Positions 1-13,599 of a DNA stretch of 64,000 nucleotides are shown one piece after another. Source of the DNA: Acanthaster planci (taxonomy: Eukaryota > Echinodermata > Asteroidea > Valvatida > Acanthasteridae); assembly GCF_001949145.1 (NCBI RefSeq), contig NW_019091480.1, positions 825,430 through 889,429 of the forward strand, in the 5' to 3' direction. Under the pieces are notes generated by a model, which saw nothing but the letters and a program-made list of their open reading frames with translations, did not search any database and was not told the origin of the DNA. Both the position numbers and the translations under genes were made by a program. Each line of letters starts with the position of its first letter. Position 1 is the first letter of the stretch.

Positions 1-513
1 ACCATGTTGTATCATCAATGCCGTGTGGTACTCCCCAGGTCGGTACGCCAATTGGCGTACCCTACTGCCACTACATTGCCGATATTGTATCATCAATGCC
101 GTGTTGTACTACCCAGTTCGGTACGCCAATTGGCGTACCTTACTGACACTATATTGCCGATATTGTATCATAAATGCCGTGTTGTACTACCCAGTTCGGT
201 ACGCCAATTGGCGTACCCTACTGACACTATATTGCCGATATTGTATCATCAATGCCGTGTGGTACTCCCCAGGTCGGTACGCCAATTGGCGTACCCTACT
301 GACACTACATTGCCGATATTGTATCATGAATGCCGTGTGGTACTCCCCACTTCGGTACGCCAATTGGCGTACCCTACTGACACTACATTGCCGATATTGT
401 ATCATGAATGCCGTGTGGTACTCCCCAGTTCGGTACAATTGGCGTACCTTACAGACCCTAGTTGGACTATGTTGTATCATCAATGCCGTGTGGTACTCCC
501 CAGTTTGGTACAC
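1..513. repeat. 78-bp tandem repeat with palindromic core
   Basis: About six and a half head-to-tail units. The core GGTACGCCAATTGGCGTACC, a perfect 20-bp palindrome, begins at 42, 120, 198, 276 and 354, exactly 78 bases apart. The unit at 432 has lost three core bases and the one at 508 is degenerate. Because 78 is a multiple of three and the unit lacks stops in several frames, long open frames of a repeated 26-residue peptide appear on both strands; these are by-products, not genes. The array may continue beyond the left edge of the window. Confidence 0.95.
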
Positions 514-1301
514 ACATTGTTTGACAACAAACTTTGTCCTTAATGCCTCCAACATCATACTTTAAGAACTAATCGCAAGCACATGCAGTGTCCAAACTTT
601 TTTCAATTTTTACGATGAAATCTCTGTATATTGTATTCCCTCTCCACTTTAGTCATTTCACCATGTTTGAAATTACTCGTCTCCAACCACAAAAACCTCC
701 ACAGATTTTGGCACCTTCATCAACAGATAGGTTTCTATATTGGTCAATTACAGTATGTGATATTCCATTATGCCAATTTATTGAAAGATTATCCTGGGGA
801 AACATCCCAAAAATCAACCGATTTTTCTGTTGACAGCTACATGAAATTGCACGTACACAATTAAAAATTGCATCCATGTCTTGCTGCAACAACACGTGCC
901 AAACACATGGCATGTATTGCTGGTTTGTTTCACACGTACAGTGTATATGTAAATGCAGAACCCACTGTACACATTCCCCAATATGAGTGTGAGTACCCCA
1001 TTCTACCTCAGTATTTCAAAGGGAATAACATACATGTAGGTTTGTGTATTTCCTGATCGCCTGTACAAGACTTTACGAAATCGTTGGTGAATATTGTTTT
1101 TTTCAAATAATTCTACTAAACGTTTTAAACGACACAAATCCATAAAACCAACACTAGATTTCGGAAAAATTTGGAAACCCATGACAATCCGGAGGATTGA
1201 TTGGGTTGACCTGACACCAAGGAATTATTAACATTTGAAACTGCTATTGTGAAAAACCTTTGTAATTAATACTTGGAACTTATATTTACATCGATGCTGT
1301 A
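514..1301. other. intergenic, no gene seen
   Basis: AT-rich sequence between the tandem repeat and the 3' end of the minus-strand gene. Only short open frames without coding character are present. Confidence 0.6.
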
Positions 1302-4300
1302 TTAGTGCATGTGCTTTTCATCTAATTCAGCATACTTGGCACGAAGTTCTGTCCTTGTTGCACTATTCAGGCAACTCCTTGTTGTCAAGGAAAAACCCCA
1401 GAGAATGACAGACTCAACTGGAAGTTTATCTGTGTACGGACGTCTGTTTTTTCCAACTCCTAGGTTAATCTCTGCCCATGGCTTCAACCAGGAGCCTTTA
1501 AACCACTGGACTTCAATTGTTTCGCCATTGATTTTCATAACCTTACCAATGTAAGGCCGTTTGGCTCTGTCATCTAAGTGGAGAGCCACAAGTTGACCTT
1601 CCTCAATGGAAGACCTTGTAGCTTCCAGCGTCACATTTCTCTCTCTAACTTTTCCTTGGTGTCCTATTGTGACCTGCAGAAAATTTTTTAAAGAAGCGCC
1701 AGAATAGAAATGTTTAAGAAACATTCACACGCAATGTAAATTGCTTGGTGGAACAAAAATACCATGTACACTGTATCTCCCCATAAAGTGAACATAATTT
1801 TACAAACTCAGTATAGACTGTTTGAGTGAATGAAGGTAAAGTCATAGGATACATTGCCAAAACAGAATGATTAAATACTTTAAAACTTCAGGATTCACTG
1901 AAGTTCTCAGTCGCGTTAACTGGTGCCAAAATACAAATACCATTTAAATTGGCTTGCTTGTCCGTTTGCTTCACTGAAGCATCCAATGGAATAATGAAAA
2001 CTGAGACAAGGTATTACCATAATAAAATAACCCATCCCTCCACTGAGAGTTTGACACGAAAGGAGAACCTTTCACACCGACATTAAAAGTCAGATAGTAT
2101 TATTGTAACATTCTGTCCAACTTACCTTTGGATACTCTTTTGCCATTGCAGTTTGCATTTCCTCTAAATCTAACGGCACAGGTTGGTGGATATGAGAACA
2201 AGATCCCTTAAGCTGTACAACAGGCCATGTAGTTGGGCTAACTGGTACCTTTGAAATTCACATACATGTATATGTAAAAAAATTATTGCAATCATGTTGA
2301 AACAATGTGCATGCAAATTACTTACATTAACAAGAAGGTGAAATACCAAGAAAAATGATTGACATGGCATTATCTGCAAAGTGGTTTTTCAACTTTATAA
2401 CCTGCTGTATCTTAAAAAGTATTTATTCTATGTATCAACCCAACACTGCAATGCGTGTCCATCGAGCACAATCAACCTCCATGAAAACTTGTATATCCAA
2501 ACAACACTCTATTTGCATTTACGCATGTCAAGATTCAACTGATTTTGAGAATGGACTTGAGATATTTTTCTGTTAAACCTTAAACTCCATCATTGTTTTG
2601 TTGCCATTTTGCCTTTGGGGTATGTAATTTTGAGAACATCACACGACAGAAATGCTTGTCAGCGGCAACAATAAAAATGGTCGAATCATAATCCGTTTTT
2701 GTTCTAACCTTTTCCAAATCCTTCATCTTTGCAAGGAACTTCTCCCACCAAGATCTGGCACAGTCAGGCAGTCTCAGTTTGTACCCCTCACTTTGTAGGA
2801 TGTCTTTTGTCAGTGCTGACAAGTTTACCTTTTCCAGGCAAGGTTGAACCCAAGATGGTGGAGAGTTCAAATCTGGAATACTCTGATGGATGATTAAAGG
2901 GTATTGTTCAGTTACAAATATAAAATATACACAGCCCCTTTTTCACACAAATTGTGCTGTGTAAGCACATTTAGTTCTTAATGTAGTAGCATTCCCACAG
3001 CCTCGAACAGGTTAAACCTATTATTCATTATGTTGTATAAAGAATGTTTTTGGAAATAAAAATGGTAATATTACAAACATCCAAGTGAGTTAAAAGCTGT
3101 TTTTGCATACTTCAACGATTTTGTACCAACTGCCATGATGAAATCTTCACAATGTTTTCTAGATTAATTTTATGTTTATCTTGTTTCTGCAGAAAAAGTA
3201 TTTTATTCGATACCTCTTCATTCCCAATATTATCATTGCAATATCACCCAAAGGATCTTTGCTGGGATCATCCAAAGTTAGTTAATAGACAGCAAAAGGA
3301 ATGTGTCACTGTATTTTCCACAGGTCCACGGGAAGTGCTTCGGCCAAGCATACAATGTGTCCTCCTATTTGTACTTCACAGATTTTACCTTTATGTGAGT
3401 GGTACTAGGACATGAACAATGATTTGACTCCTGCTCACTGAAAATCTGTTTGATCCTGGCAGACAAATTAGGCACAAATGCATGCAAATGTGCCGAGAGG
3501 CTTTTCCCCCAATTATAATCCTACTTACGTGTAGACAGCGCAGCCCTTTATGGAAGTCCATCTCGTCATTGTCTGAATCAGGTTCCTGTTGGGGCTCCCA
3601 AGGGGTTGTGACCCATATCCTCCAGTGCATTCTACAGACTCCATCCACTTTAGAGAACTTGAACCAATGAGGATGACTATGATGGTGGTAATCCCCAAAT
3701 AAATGAGGTTCCAGCCACGTCTTCACATCAAGGAGTGGAGTTGCAGGGCAAAGAGTAATGATGGGCGTGTAACTGTCCCGTACTGTTTTTTCCAAATCTG
3801 TAATTAAGTTAAATAAACAATAATATACATGTATCTCAATTTTTACAGTACCTACCTATAGGGTGTTTTTGAATTTGGTTTATAGTGCAAATTTTGTCCA
3901 AGTCTATCTCATTCAAGTTGTGAAACATAACATTTAGTGTACTTCAGCTTGAGTTTCATACCAAAACAAAATTGGATGGACTGTGTGATACAGAAAATGA
4001 GGAAAGAATAAAATTTCACTGTCATGGATTGTCCAATTTAATTAAAGATTCAAGTCTGCTTACATGGCACATACATCCACAAATGAACATGCAGAATAGA
4101 TATATACATGCAAGTGAGCTTTTCAGGGAAACAATTACAACTCTTATGCGTAGCTGTCATCATGGAAAATGGAAAGTGTATGTATGTACATGTACAAACC
4201 AGATCCATTTTAAAACTAAAAAACACATCGGGGGCGAAAAACATACCATCCAGAGTATAGATGTTTGTCCTTTGTATCTTACTTGAAATACAAGAGAAGA

Positions 4301-7300
4301 GCTGATCAACATCTTCATGAGTGTGACCAACAGGAAGAAAGTGCATAGTGACCTGCGAACAGACAGGCAATGTTAAGTGACCCTTTTACAAATAGATAAT
4401 GTCAAAATGTTGGTCAGCATTGGTAGTGGTAGTAATAGCATGGTTAAAGCATACAAGGTATGGTTACTATTCAAAATTTACATGTAGCACACACTATTTT
4501 AAAAAGTCTACCAGAAAACTTTTCATCCTGTCTAATGTTGGGAAAAATATTTGAAAATGCAAATATCCCGGACTCCTAACAATGCTTAAGCTTAAGACAT
4601 CACATGCATTGGCTGGAAATCACACATTTGTGTTGCAACAGTACCAATGAAAGGACATGTGAGTTGAAAAACCTCTCACTGCCTTTGTACATGTATGCCG
4701 CACATACCCACACATATCTGTAGTCATGATATGGGTTCAAAGAAAATACAAACATGCATACATGTACATGAAATACTGGCTCTACATATAGGATGTTAAC
4801 ATGTAAATAAGTCTGCTGGCTTACCTCTTCAAATATATCTAATTCAACCAGAAGTGCTGCAAAACCAATGACGTATCGGTTTTTGTTTTCTCGGAAACAA
4901 TTATCGAGCTGCAGAAACAGTGTTTTTCCCAATTTCTCTTGATGCCTCATCAGCGTTTGAAGAAGACAGTGAAGTGTTAAATTACTGTCATGGGGCACTT
5001 CCTTATGATCAAGATAGACTAAAGGGATCCTCCCCTCTGCAGTAGCTGTGTGCATTAATACACCTGTAATTGGAAAAGAATGTAATATTCCATGATATAC
5101 AACTTAAGCATGACCAATGTATTTTATGAAGGGAAAAACAAAACCAGATGTGTGATATGGCTGTTTATGGGGAGCTGGTGACAAATGATATGACTTTGTA
5201 CCTGTAATATGCACAGGGAGTCTACTGAGGTGTACAGTTGCCTTGTCCCGTCTGATGAGGTGGGGCACATCAGTTTTTGACTGATCCATACCATCAATAA
5301 TGATTGTGGTCTGGTCAGTGGGATGACACCTAGCCCTTTCCCGTGCAGTATGATATGCTCTCCGTTCATGCCTGAAATGATTAAAACAGTACATCAAGAC
5401 AGTGTTATCATCAATACCCAAAGTACCAAAAATCAAGGAGGTCTTTACTCCAATGTTCTAGTGGTTGGTCTTCTTTGAACACTTAATTTTTTTCAAATTA
5501 AATTTTTTTCCAAATTAAAATTTTGGCCACACCTGGCACTCAGTCAAGAGAACTGTAAATTAAATCAAATACCTTTAAATACATGTAAATGTAGGGTGTA
5601 AGGGATATGAACATGTAGTTACAATACAGTTACCCAGTATACATTGTGCAGCACTGTAAAAAAGAGTTTTCTAGGTTCAACACATACTACATGTACTACA
5701 TGTATACACATGTATATACAAAAGTCCAAAAGCAAAGTAGTACCGACATGGAAAAAACTTTGTACTCTGTAATGTGAAGTAAATTTCAATGAGTGTGCAG
5801 TCTATTTCATATTTTGGTGTGGATATGCAACACTTACACACTAAATCACACAGACGTGAAAAATCCCCAGAAATATCAATGTGCACATGTGCATTGGTTT
5901 TAATACAGTAGCTCTTCCAAAAAAGTCATTACTTAGTACCAAATGATTTTTTTGCAGAAACCAGACTGTTTTCTGCAACGCATTTGGTCTCTGTTCAGCA
6001 CATGTGTTGATACATGTACATATATCAATCATTGCTGGGAGCTACAAAAAGATGCACCCTCTTTTACTGCATCACCTCACATTTTGAAAGGGCAATCAGG
6101 CCTTTTCCTCGGCCTCAGTCATAGTATGATATACATGTACTGTTTGTCCAGACAACAGAGATGTTTAACAGATCATGAGATGGAGAATAATGAAGTTGGA
6201 GAGAAATTTAATGTGAAGAAAGCGAGGTACGGTATAGTGCACCACTTTTGAATACATGACTGATACATGCCATTTTTGTAGACTACATTTTCTAGAAACA
6301 TGTAAATTGTTTTCTGGAATAAAATCTTTTCAATTTTTTTTGTAAATTACATACATGTACATGTAGCCCTAATCTCAGTCCCCAACCACCTCATGCTATA
6401 TCCCAACATGTCAATTAATGTACATATACATTAGAACTTACTCAACAGTGGACGCATGTTGCTTCATTAAGTCTGTTACAAGTTTCTGCTCTACATCTGT
6501 AAGGGCTCTTCCTCTTCTCTCTTTCAAGGTTGTGCATGTTGTACATTCTGTAAACTCTGAACGCTGTGGTCAAATAAAACAATATGGGTAATAATCTCTT
6601 ACACTGTGGCGAAATCATCAGAATTTATGACAACTGAAATGTACAAATTTCATCTACGGGAATTCAATGCTAATGTGATGTTTGAAATGTTGATCTCTGA
6701 CAACACAATTTTGATTTTGATATGCAAAGTACAAAATCTTTAATGCACTAGCTACATGTGTACACCCTAACTTTAAATTGTACACACCTGTATTTTATTG
6801 GGCTACTATGATCAATCAACTACATGATAGACTACAGTGTATGATCAACAAACCATTATAGAACTTTCAAAGCAATGCAAAACCAAATATATTTGAGTAC
6901 ATATGTAATAATTATACGTAAATGAGAATGAGATGTGCTCGAAAATACAGTACAACATATACACTGTACGTTACCTTTGCAATGACAAAGTTTGCCAGAT
7001 GATCAGCCCAGATAGTAGTGAAATACTCATAGGAGATGATGTTTACTTGTTGGACACCTCTTTCACAAAATTCTTCTACCATGCGGTTGTACAGGGACTT
7101 CTTTGTGTAGGATGGTGGCAGATGCACAGCTGATTTGTGTGGTAGCCAATCCCCGATGCGTCCAAACAAGAATTTCATCCAGCCTAGTGCTTGTGTAGTT
7201 TTTTCATTCATTCGTTGTCTGTTGCTGTTTCCATGAATGACTTGCTTAATGCCTTCCTCCACCATCTTCACGCACTTCAGGTATCTTCTATATGTGAAGC

Positions 7301-7907
7301 CATATGCCAAACACCAAGCTTTTTCACACACTGGCTTGCCATGAACAAGAAACCGGCTTTTAACAAGCCTTTTCCCATCTTGATTTTGTAGAAACTGACA
7401 TTTGTCTCTAATATTGTCCACAATAAATTGCCTCTGCTGGGTGCTTCCTAAGTCCTGAACTTCCAGCAGGCAAAGTTCTACATCTAGCAATGACAGTGTT
7501 TTCAAGCATTTATTCTCACAGCACTTATCAAGCAAGATCTCAATAGGCTCTCTCTGGCACCTCTTACTCCCCGGAAGAAAATGACTGCCAACAGGAGATA
7601 CCTGAAGCTCTAGGACAGCATTGCTAGAACTTGGCTTTGATGGTGTTGATGAGTTCAGCTCAGAAAATGATCCCTCTGATGAGAAAGAGTCTTCGGACCC
7701 CGACCAAAAGACCGGTTCAGTGTCCGTCACACTGCTGAATTTGGACACTTCCAAAGGATCACAGTCTGTCACATTGCAATTACTCTCTGTCTCAGTGTCT
7801 GAGAGATTACTGCAGTTCAGTGGTTCTGTGTCTGTGAGATTCAGTTGGTGTACACTTGAGGTTGATGTGCCCGCAAAGCCACTCACATCCATGGTCCAAT
7901 CTTTCAT
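1302..7907 (-). CDS. nine-exon gene, DUF7869-like (DDE transposase-like) protein, about 876 aa
   Basis: Predicted exons in order: 7907-6975, 6563-6442, 5371-5202, 5063-4825, 4352-4247, 3797-3529, 2882-2586, 2248-2126, 1673-1302. All borders are GT/AG and phases match; the lengths sum to 2631 nt ending in TAA. The weakest junction is the 2586 donor (GTTTAA). Residues 1-311 begin with an acidic stretch rich in DTE. Residues 315-320 have an FTECTTC Cys pair. The core carries IIIDGMDQSK (375-384), LDNCFRENKN (461-470) and VGHTHEDVDQLFS (496-508). From memory these match the DUF7869 family; the spaced Asp/Glu residues suggest an RNase H-like DDE fold, which is inference. The last exon (754-876) contains a possible SH3-like stretch, PYIGKVMKINGETIEVQWFKG being its core. 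An AG acceptor at 7914 implies a 5' noncoding exon; an in-frame upstream ATG exists if it is unspliced. Intact frames across nine exons suggest a resident gene rather than a recent transposon copy. Confidence 0.72.
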
Positions 7908-9375
7908 GTTTTCCTGTAAAACAGAAAACAAACATACAACAGATGTTAAACTGAACATGCAGGACACAAGTTTTTATGGAGAAGGCTAGAGTTAATTTCT
8001 TTATTTCTCAAGCTGTATGAGCTGTGGTATGGAGTCAATGTTACTCTCTCGAAGCATGAAGTCAGAATGACTCAGAGAACCATTTACAACTTGTAGCATT
8101 TACCAAGTATTCTAAAAACATAAATTATTCTTTACCAAGCACAATGTCTTACTGAATTGAAAATTTAATCGTCAGACTCATTCAATCCTTGCATATCAAA
8201 CAGTGGCAATAAATGATGGAACACTTCACAAAAACCCTAGAATCGATTCCAGTGTCGACAAAAAGAATATCGACTCCTTAAGACATCAGTCACAATCATT
8301 GAGGATCGATTCTCGATGCAGTCTATCTATGAGTATGAGTCACTCAACGGCCTTCATGCATGAGTGGTTTGCACATGATCTTCTCCAAGTGCATGCCACT
8401 ACAGGAAATGCCTGTCTTTACACCAGCTGATAATGCTCATCAAAGTGCTATATACAGTGCAGTTCACTTGCTGGTGACTTTCACAAAAGTACATGTATAA
8501 ACTAGAAAATAGAATAGGAATGATCCTTAGTATTCACGAAATGCATATTGAATACAAGATCCTAATTAAAATAATTGGCAAAATTATGACAATACACTTT
8601 CCTATTCGTCAATGCCAATATCAACACGGAGATCCGAGAAATGCGAGTACTGTGCGGCACAGACATTTCTACTCAATATACTGTATAAGACCCCAAGACC
8701 ATGGTCATCGTATGTTTAACCTACAAATATACATGGCCCTGGCACAACTTCATGCAATATGAAGACTCAACAACCACATACAATTGTAGAGCAAATCAAA
8801 ATCATGGGCTGCATACTTCTTAAGTATTAGAATCGCAGAAATCATTCCCAAAATTATTACTCAACAATGGCTGGATATTGTGAACATCCAGAAGCACATT
8901 AGCATGCAGCAAGTTCAAAAGGAATCAAGTGACAAAAAGACACATTCTGTTAAATACAGAATGGTCATGGAAAAATAAAGAGTTCAGCTGCTCTTGACTA
9001 AATCCTGATTCAACGTTGGCAATACAGTGTATTACAATGTGCATGTACATGTATACAAGCATCTACCACTTTGAGAGGATCAAATCATTTGTCCTCCGGC
9101 ATGTTCTGCCTGTGTACATGGACTTTGTTGCAAACAAAGAGCCCAAAGTTATGGTACTGAATAAGTAAAGAAATAATGCTAAAAACCTCAAGGAAAGTCC
9201 TTTCTGTCATTCATCCAAGTAAATGAAACACAACATACATGTAACTGTGATAAAACAGATCAGGCAAACACTGCATGAGAGTCTATATTATTCTCTAAAA
9301 GCATGAAGTCAAACCATGGTGAGACTGACCCGGAGAACAAAGGCTCCCATCCCACCATACAGCCACAGTGTTCTG

Positions 9376-9545
9376 CCTGCACAGGAAGTGTTATGTAACC
9401 CACTAGCTGGAACCTCTCTGAGTGTTTCCTGTGGGGGGGGGGCCCTTAGGCACTAGCAGTGCCCTTAGTACCTGCACAGGAAGTGTTATGTAACCCATTA
9501 GCTGGAACCTCTCTGTTTCCTGTCGCCCCCCCCTCCCCCTTAGGC
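9376..9545. repeat. 95-bp tandem duplication
   Basis: The segment starting CCTGCACAGGAAGTG at 9376 recurs at 9471 with few changes. Each copy ends in a homopolymer run, G in the first and C in the second, followed by CCCTTAGGC-like sequence. Confidence 0.8.
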
Positions 9546-12520
9546 GCCAAACAGCAGGAGACAGTACATGTACTTACATTAAAGAAATTTGGGGGCCAGG
9601 AATAAACAAAGCAAAACTCTGGTGAACCCTAACCATCTGTCCATGGCCTCTACATAAGTGTTACATTCTCGTTGAATTACATGTATACGTATTTGTTCCT
9701 TACATCAGTGTGATCTTGCTTGATTTCGCTGTTGCATCAGAGAAAATCCAAGCTTCAGAATAACTAAATCATTTGAAGCTTTCTGATTGTACAACTATGT
9801 TACTCAGTTACACCCCTGTGAATAAACTGTAACTTGGAAGATGCCTTTGCAAAGAATTTCATAGGAGGCATCCCAAGATAATTTGTACTGTAACAGAAAC
9901 AAGTTACCTAAATCTGGTCCCTGAAGGGCTAAAGTGAATGAATGGAATGTGGGATGGATGACCCACCCTGAGTGTATTGCTAAATGCTATTGCCAACTAT
10001 TTACAAGGGTTTGTTTCTTTTTCTGGCTGAAAAAAGTACTTTTTAAAAGCTTGAGCTGTTATCGCCGTAGGTCTGATGTCTCCCCTTTGAAATATTCAGA
10101 GTAAAATCAGTACCTTTGGTAACATTTCTCATTAATACTTATATTTACTAAGGCACATGTACAGGACCACTATTTTGATATGACCAATGTACATGTATTG
10201 TGTATTACATTGACGCTTCATGTGGCTGGATTAAAAGTTTAATCACACATTATGTTTCAAAGTGAACAGGTCACTAAAATGTATGTAGGCCTACATACAT
10301 ATTACTTGGATACACATGATATACTCAAGACAACTTTTATTGTCATACTGTACATCTACATAGAAAGCATGTACAACAGAACAAGTAGTGGAAACATGTA
10401 CGAACCCAGCATGCATTTTCATTTACATGTACTTGTAGGCTATTTCCTTCCCACACCCATCAGTCATTGTCCAAGTAATAAGTTGGGCCTACTGTAGTAT
10501 TGCATTCAGTAGCTGAAGACTCCAGCAGGCCTATCACTGCCTATAGGATTCCTGGAATGGGAATGTGGTTGCAACTTGGCATGGATGGATTACAATACAT
10601 GTACATGTACATGTATCTGTAGCCATGCATGCAGGCACAGGTATGTCTTGTACTTACCTTGTCATACTTGTACAAGAAGTAATTAAGACATGTCATTGAA
10701 TGTTGAATTGGCTGATACCGGCATCCCGAACGGGCATGTACTGTGCATGTTTGCAGACATGTACAGTAGGCCAACCGGTAGTTCTGGCACTGCGCAGTTC
10801 CCTTTTGGTTTTGCTATAATAACACATAAAATACCATTAATGAGAAGCTTGGTATTTGTAAATGAACAGGTAGGGCATGTAAAGTTTTCTTTAGAGGTAC
10901 AAGTACCTTGAATTTTCGATTACACTTGATATCAGAACTTTTTTGAGCAACTTCATACTCTCAGGAAAAAAATGAGACCATATACATGTAACTCGTTTTA
11001 CCTATTCATTGTAAAAGGCTTTATACTCAGGGAAGGGCTATTTGATCAATGTCTGGCCAGCTGTTCAGTGATGGCCTGGTCAAGGAGACAATGTGTCTAG
11101 AATTGGGGGGGGGCTAACCAAGCAGGAATTAGGGTTCAGGAATACCAATGCAGCATCAGCAGCATCATAAATCTTTCTAATAGATGAGCCATGTGGGAAC
11201 CCTTTGTCTCTTCAACTTTTAAAGCATACTTGAAGCTTATTTTGAGTCTGGGAGTAAGCCAGTGATGGCCTTCAACTGTGCAAAAACAACAGGCAATGCT
11301 GGTTCATATGTGCCATAAAGGAATAATACAGTACATGTACATGTATGTACAATGTACATGTACGTGAACATGTGAATGTGCAAATTTTGAAGAACACCCA
11401 AATTATCCAAATTATGACCCCTTAAACTGTCACAGTGACTAAGAGTTACATGTATGTATTATGAGTGATCAAGCACCAAATAATTAAAGAAATTCCGATC
11501 AATGACTTTCTTAAAAATTATTATGACAGAATTATTGAAATGTTGGTCATGCACATACACTGAAGGCCTGGTTCAAAACCCTTATTTTGTATTCGTTAGA
11601 AGTGCTTGCAACTATCTGAATACATGTAGGGAAGACTTAGAAATGACATTCAACTAATATTACATTTACGTGTACACATTACTGCACAAGCATGAAGTAA
11701 TTCACATAATGAGCATGTTATACCATGGTAACACTGAATAGCTACATGTACATGAGTTCCACAAACCTTGTTTTGGCATTTTTATGTATATTTTGCATTT
11801 GCAAATGCCTCCAAACAATTTTCGAAAACTGAAAGAAGCTTTGGTACATGTACAAGTAAATTAAATTTGTTTGGATGGAGCATATCACCTGCCATTCAAT
11901 GAACGATGAAGACCAAATAGGGGTGTAAATATTGCAGGGAATTTGGGAATGTCTAATTATATTAAACTGGACAGCAAACGAAAATTGCCACTTCTGTCAA
12001 AGGCCACACTAAAAATTCACCCCATAGAAATAAATAATTTTTGTACACAGGTGTGCTGCAATACCCCTTACTAATCACATGCCCAAAAGCAAGTGTCCAA
12101 TGTCCATCACCTACACACATGTAGTGTGACGCCCATTCATAAGACAAAATAAGAGTTCACTTAGATAGACGCACTGTTTGCCCATTTACCTGTACATTCC
12201 CCAGGAATTCCAAGAAGACGCTTGATGCTAATTACGAAGTGCAGCACAAGTTGAACTACAAAGGGCCTGCAAGAACTACAGTACCAGTAGTAGGCCTGCA
12301 AGATGTCATTATCAGATCTTTTACTCTATCATCCATAGGCCTATATACTCACCAGATTTGCTTTCTTCGTTGCAAAGAAGGACCGCAACTTGTACATGTA
12401 CTTGTAGTTCCGCCGGTGGCCACGCGGCGAAATAGCGACTGCGGCCAACATCTGCACACTTCTATAACTAGTCCACTGAGAAGGCCTGCAAGCCAGGCCC
12501 GAGTCTACCAGCTCACGCAC

Positions 12521-12606
12521 GTGCATGTTTGTACATGTACAGTACATGTACTTTATACAGTACATGCACAGTACATTATTTGTAAACGTACATGTACATG
12601 TACCGG
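12521..12606. repeat. dense TACATGTA cluster
   Basis: Repeated overlapping palindromes of the type GTACATGTAC occur within about 85 bases, next to a GC-richer stretch ending GCATGCGCGCCCC. This is the densest cluster of the motif in the window. Function unknown. Confidence 0.7.
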
Positions 12607-13599
12607 TGCATGCGCGCCCCAGGCCTAGCCTTTGGCATCGATTGTGTCCGTAGCAGTCTTTCCAAGAATTCGATTAATAATGCAAAATCTGTGAAATGAT
12701 TGACTTATTTATAGCTTTCCTGTTATTGGGGAAACAAAGACAAATCATAATTTAGAGCTGCCACTATTCCATTAATTTTCTCAGTGCATAACAGATATTT
12801 ATAGTGAGTGCTACAGGGTTTTTCAAAACTACGAAAAGTTTGTACAGATGAAAACATTTTTATTTAGAAATTTGCAAGTGAAAAAAGTTATTTTAAATTA
12901 TAAGAAAAAGCTCAATTTTACTTTCTGTGCGCACTTTTGCATATGCAGAAATGTCAGTCCCGTGCCTTCAATGAAATGATCAATGCAAATACCAACAGAT
13001 ATTCGTGGAGTACACGATACCGTACTTGAATCTTCAAAAACGCTATGGTGAAAAAACTGCATAACGGAAATAGTATCACTGATAGTGTGGACATGTAATC
13101 CATGAAATTTTCGTAAAAGTAAAATTTGTTTTCACGTACATAGCTGCTTTCTCTTTCAAATTTAATCACAGTTAGCAGCAGGATGGCAGGTTACAACCCA
13201 AGTTTGTTTGAGCTGTTATTTTTGGCCCCGGTGCAGACGGTTGGTACTTGAAGCGTAGTCAGCAAATGTACGGCATTCAAAAATACATTTGAGTCAACTC
13301 GTACGTTGGACAACACGCACCTCGAGTCAAGACCACTCGTACCTGCTGTCCATAATTCAGTAGTAACTTTCTTGCTTTCCTTTCAGCACCTTTAAGATCG
13401 AATTTCAAAGAAAAATCTTCAGAAATATCCCGGACAGATCTCGAGCGCCAGCATGGTTTTCTGCATGGAGGCAATGCCACTGGCGTTTGCGCCAACGATT
13501 TACGTGACACTTGGGTCCAACGCCCAGTACGGTTTACCAATTTGACTTAAGGCAACTCGACCATGCAGCATACGCACAGCGCACCATTCACAGTAATCA

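Larger units (their letters stand above)
7914..13560. other. gene-poor AT-rich region with many TACATGTA motifs
   Basis: No convincing exon on either strand. It lies 5' of the minus-strand gene and could hold its 5' noncoding exon or promoter. It has an unusual density of TACATGTA/ACATGTACATGT palindromes (for example near 9045, 10600, 11335, 12535), poly-G and poly-C tracts at 9434 and 9523, and one short tandem duplication. Confidence 0.55.

Noticed and set aside
1-513. CRISPR-like regular repeats with palindromic cores.
   Set aside because: The whole 78-bp unit repeats with no unique spacers, and the genome is eukaryotic.
1-565. Long overlapping open frames on both strands encoding a 26-residue repeat.
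   Set aside because: They result from a 78-bp tandem unit lacking stops; no signal of coding selection.
13343-13540. A minus-strand frame of 66 codons with a CAG/GTACGA donor that would join in phase to the exon at 7913, tempting as the first coding exon of the transposase-like gene.
   Set aside because: The frame begins with TTG directly after a stop region, contains no ATG and has no good acceptor. A 5.4-kb intron would also be needed.
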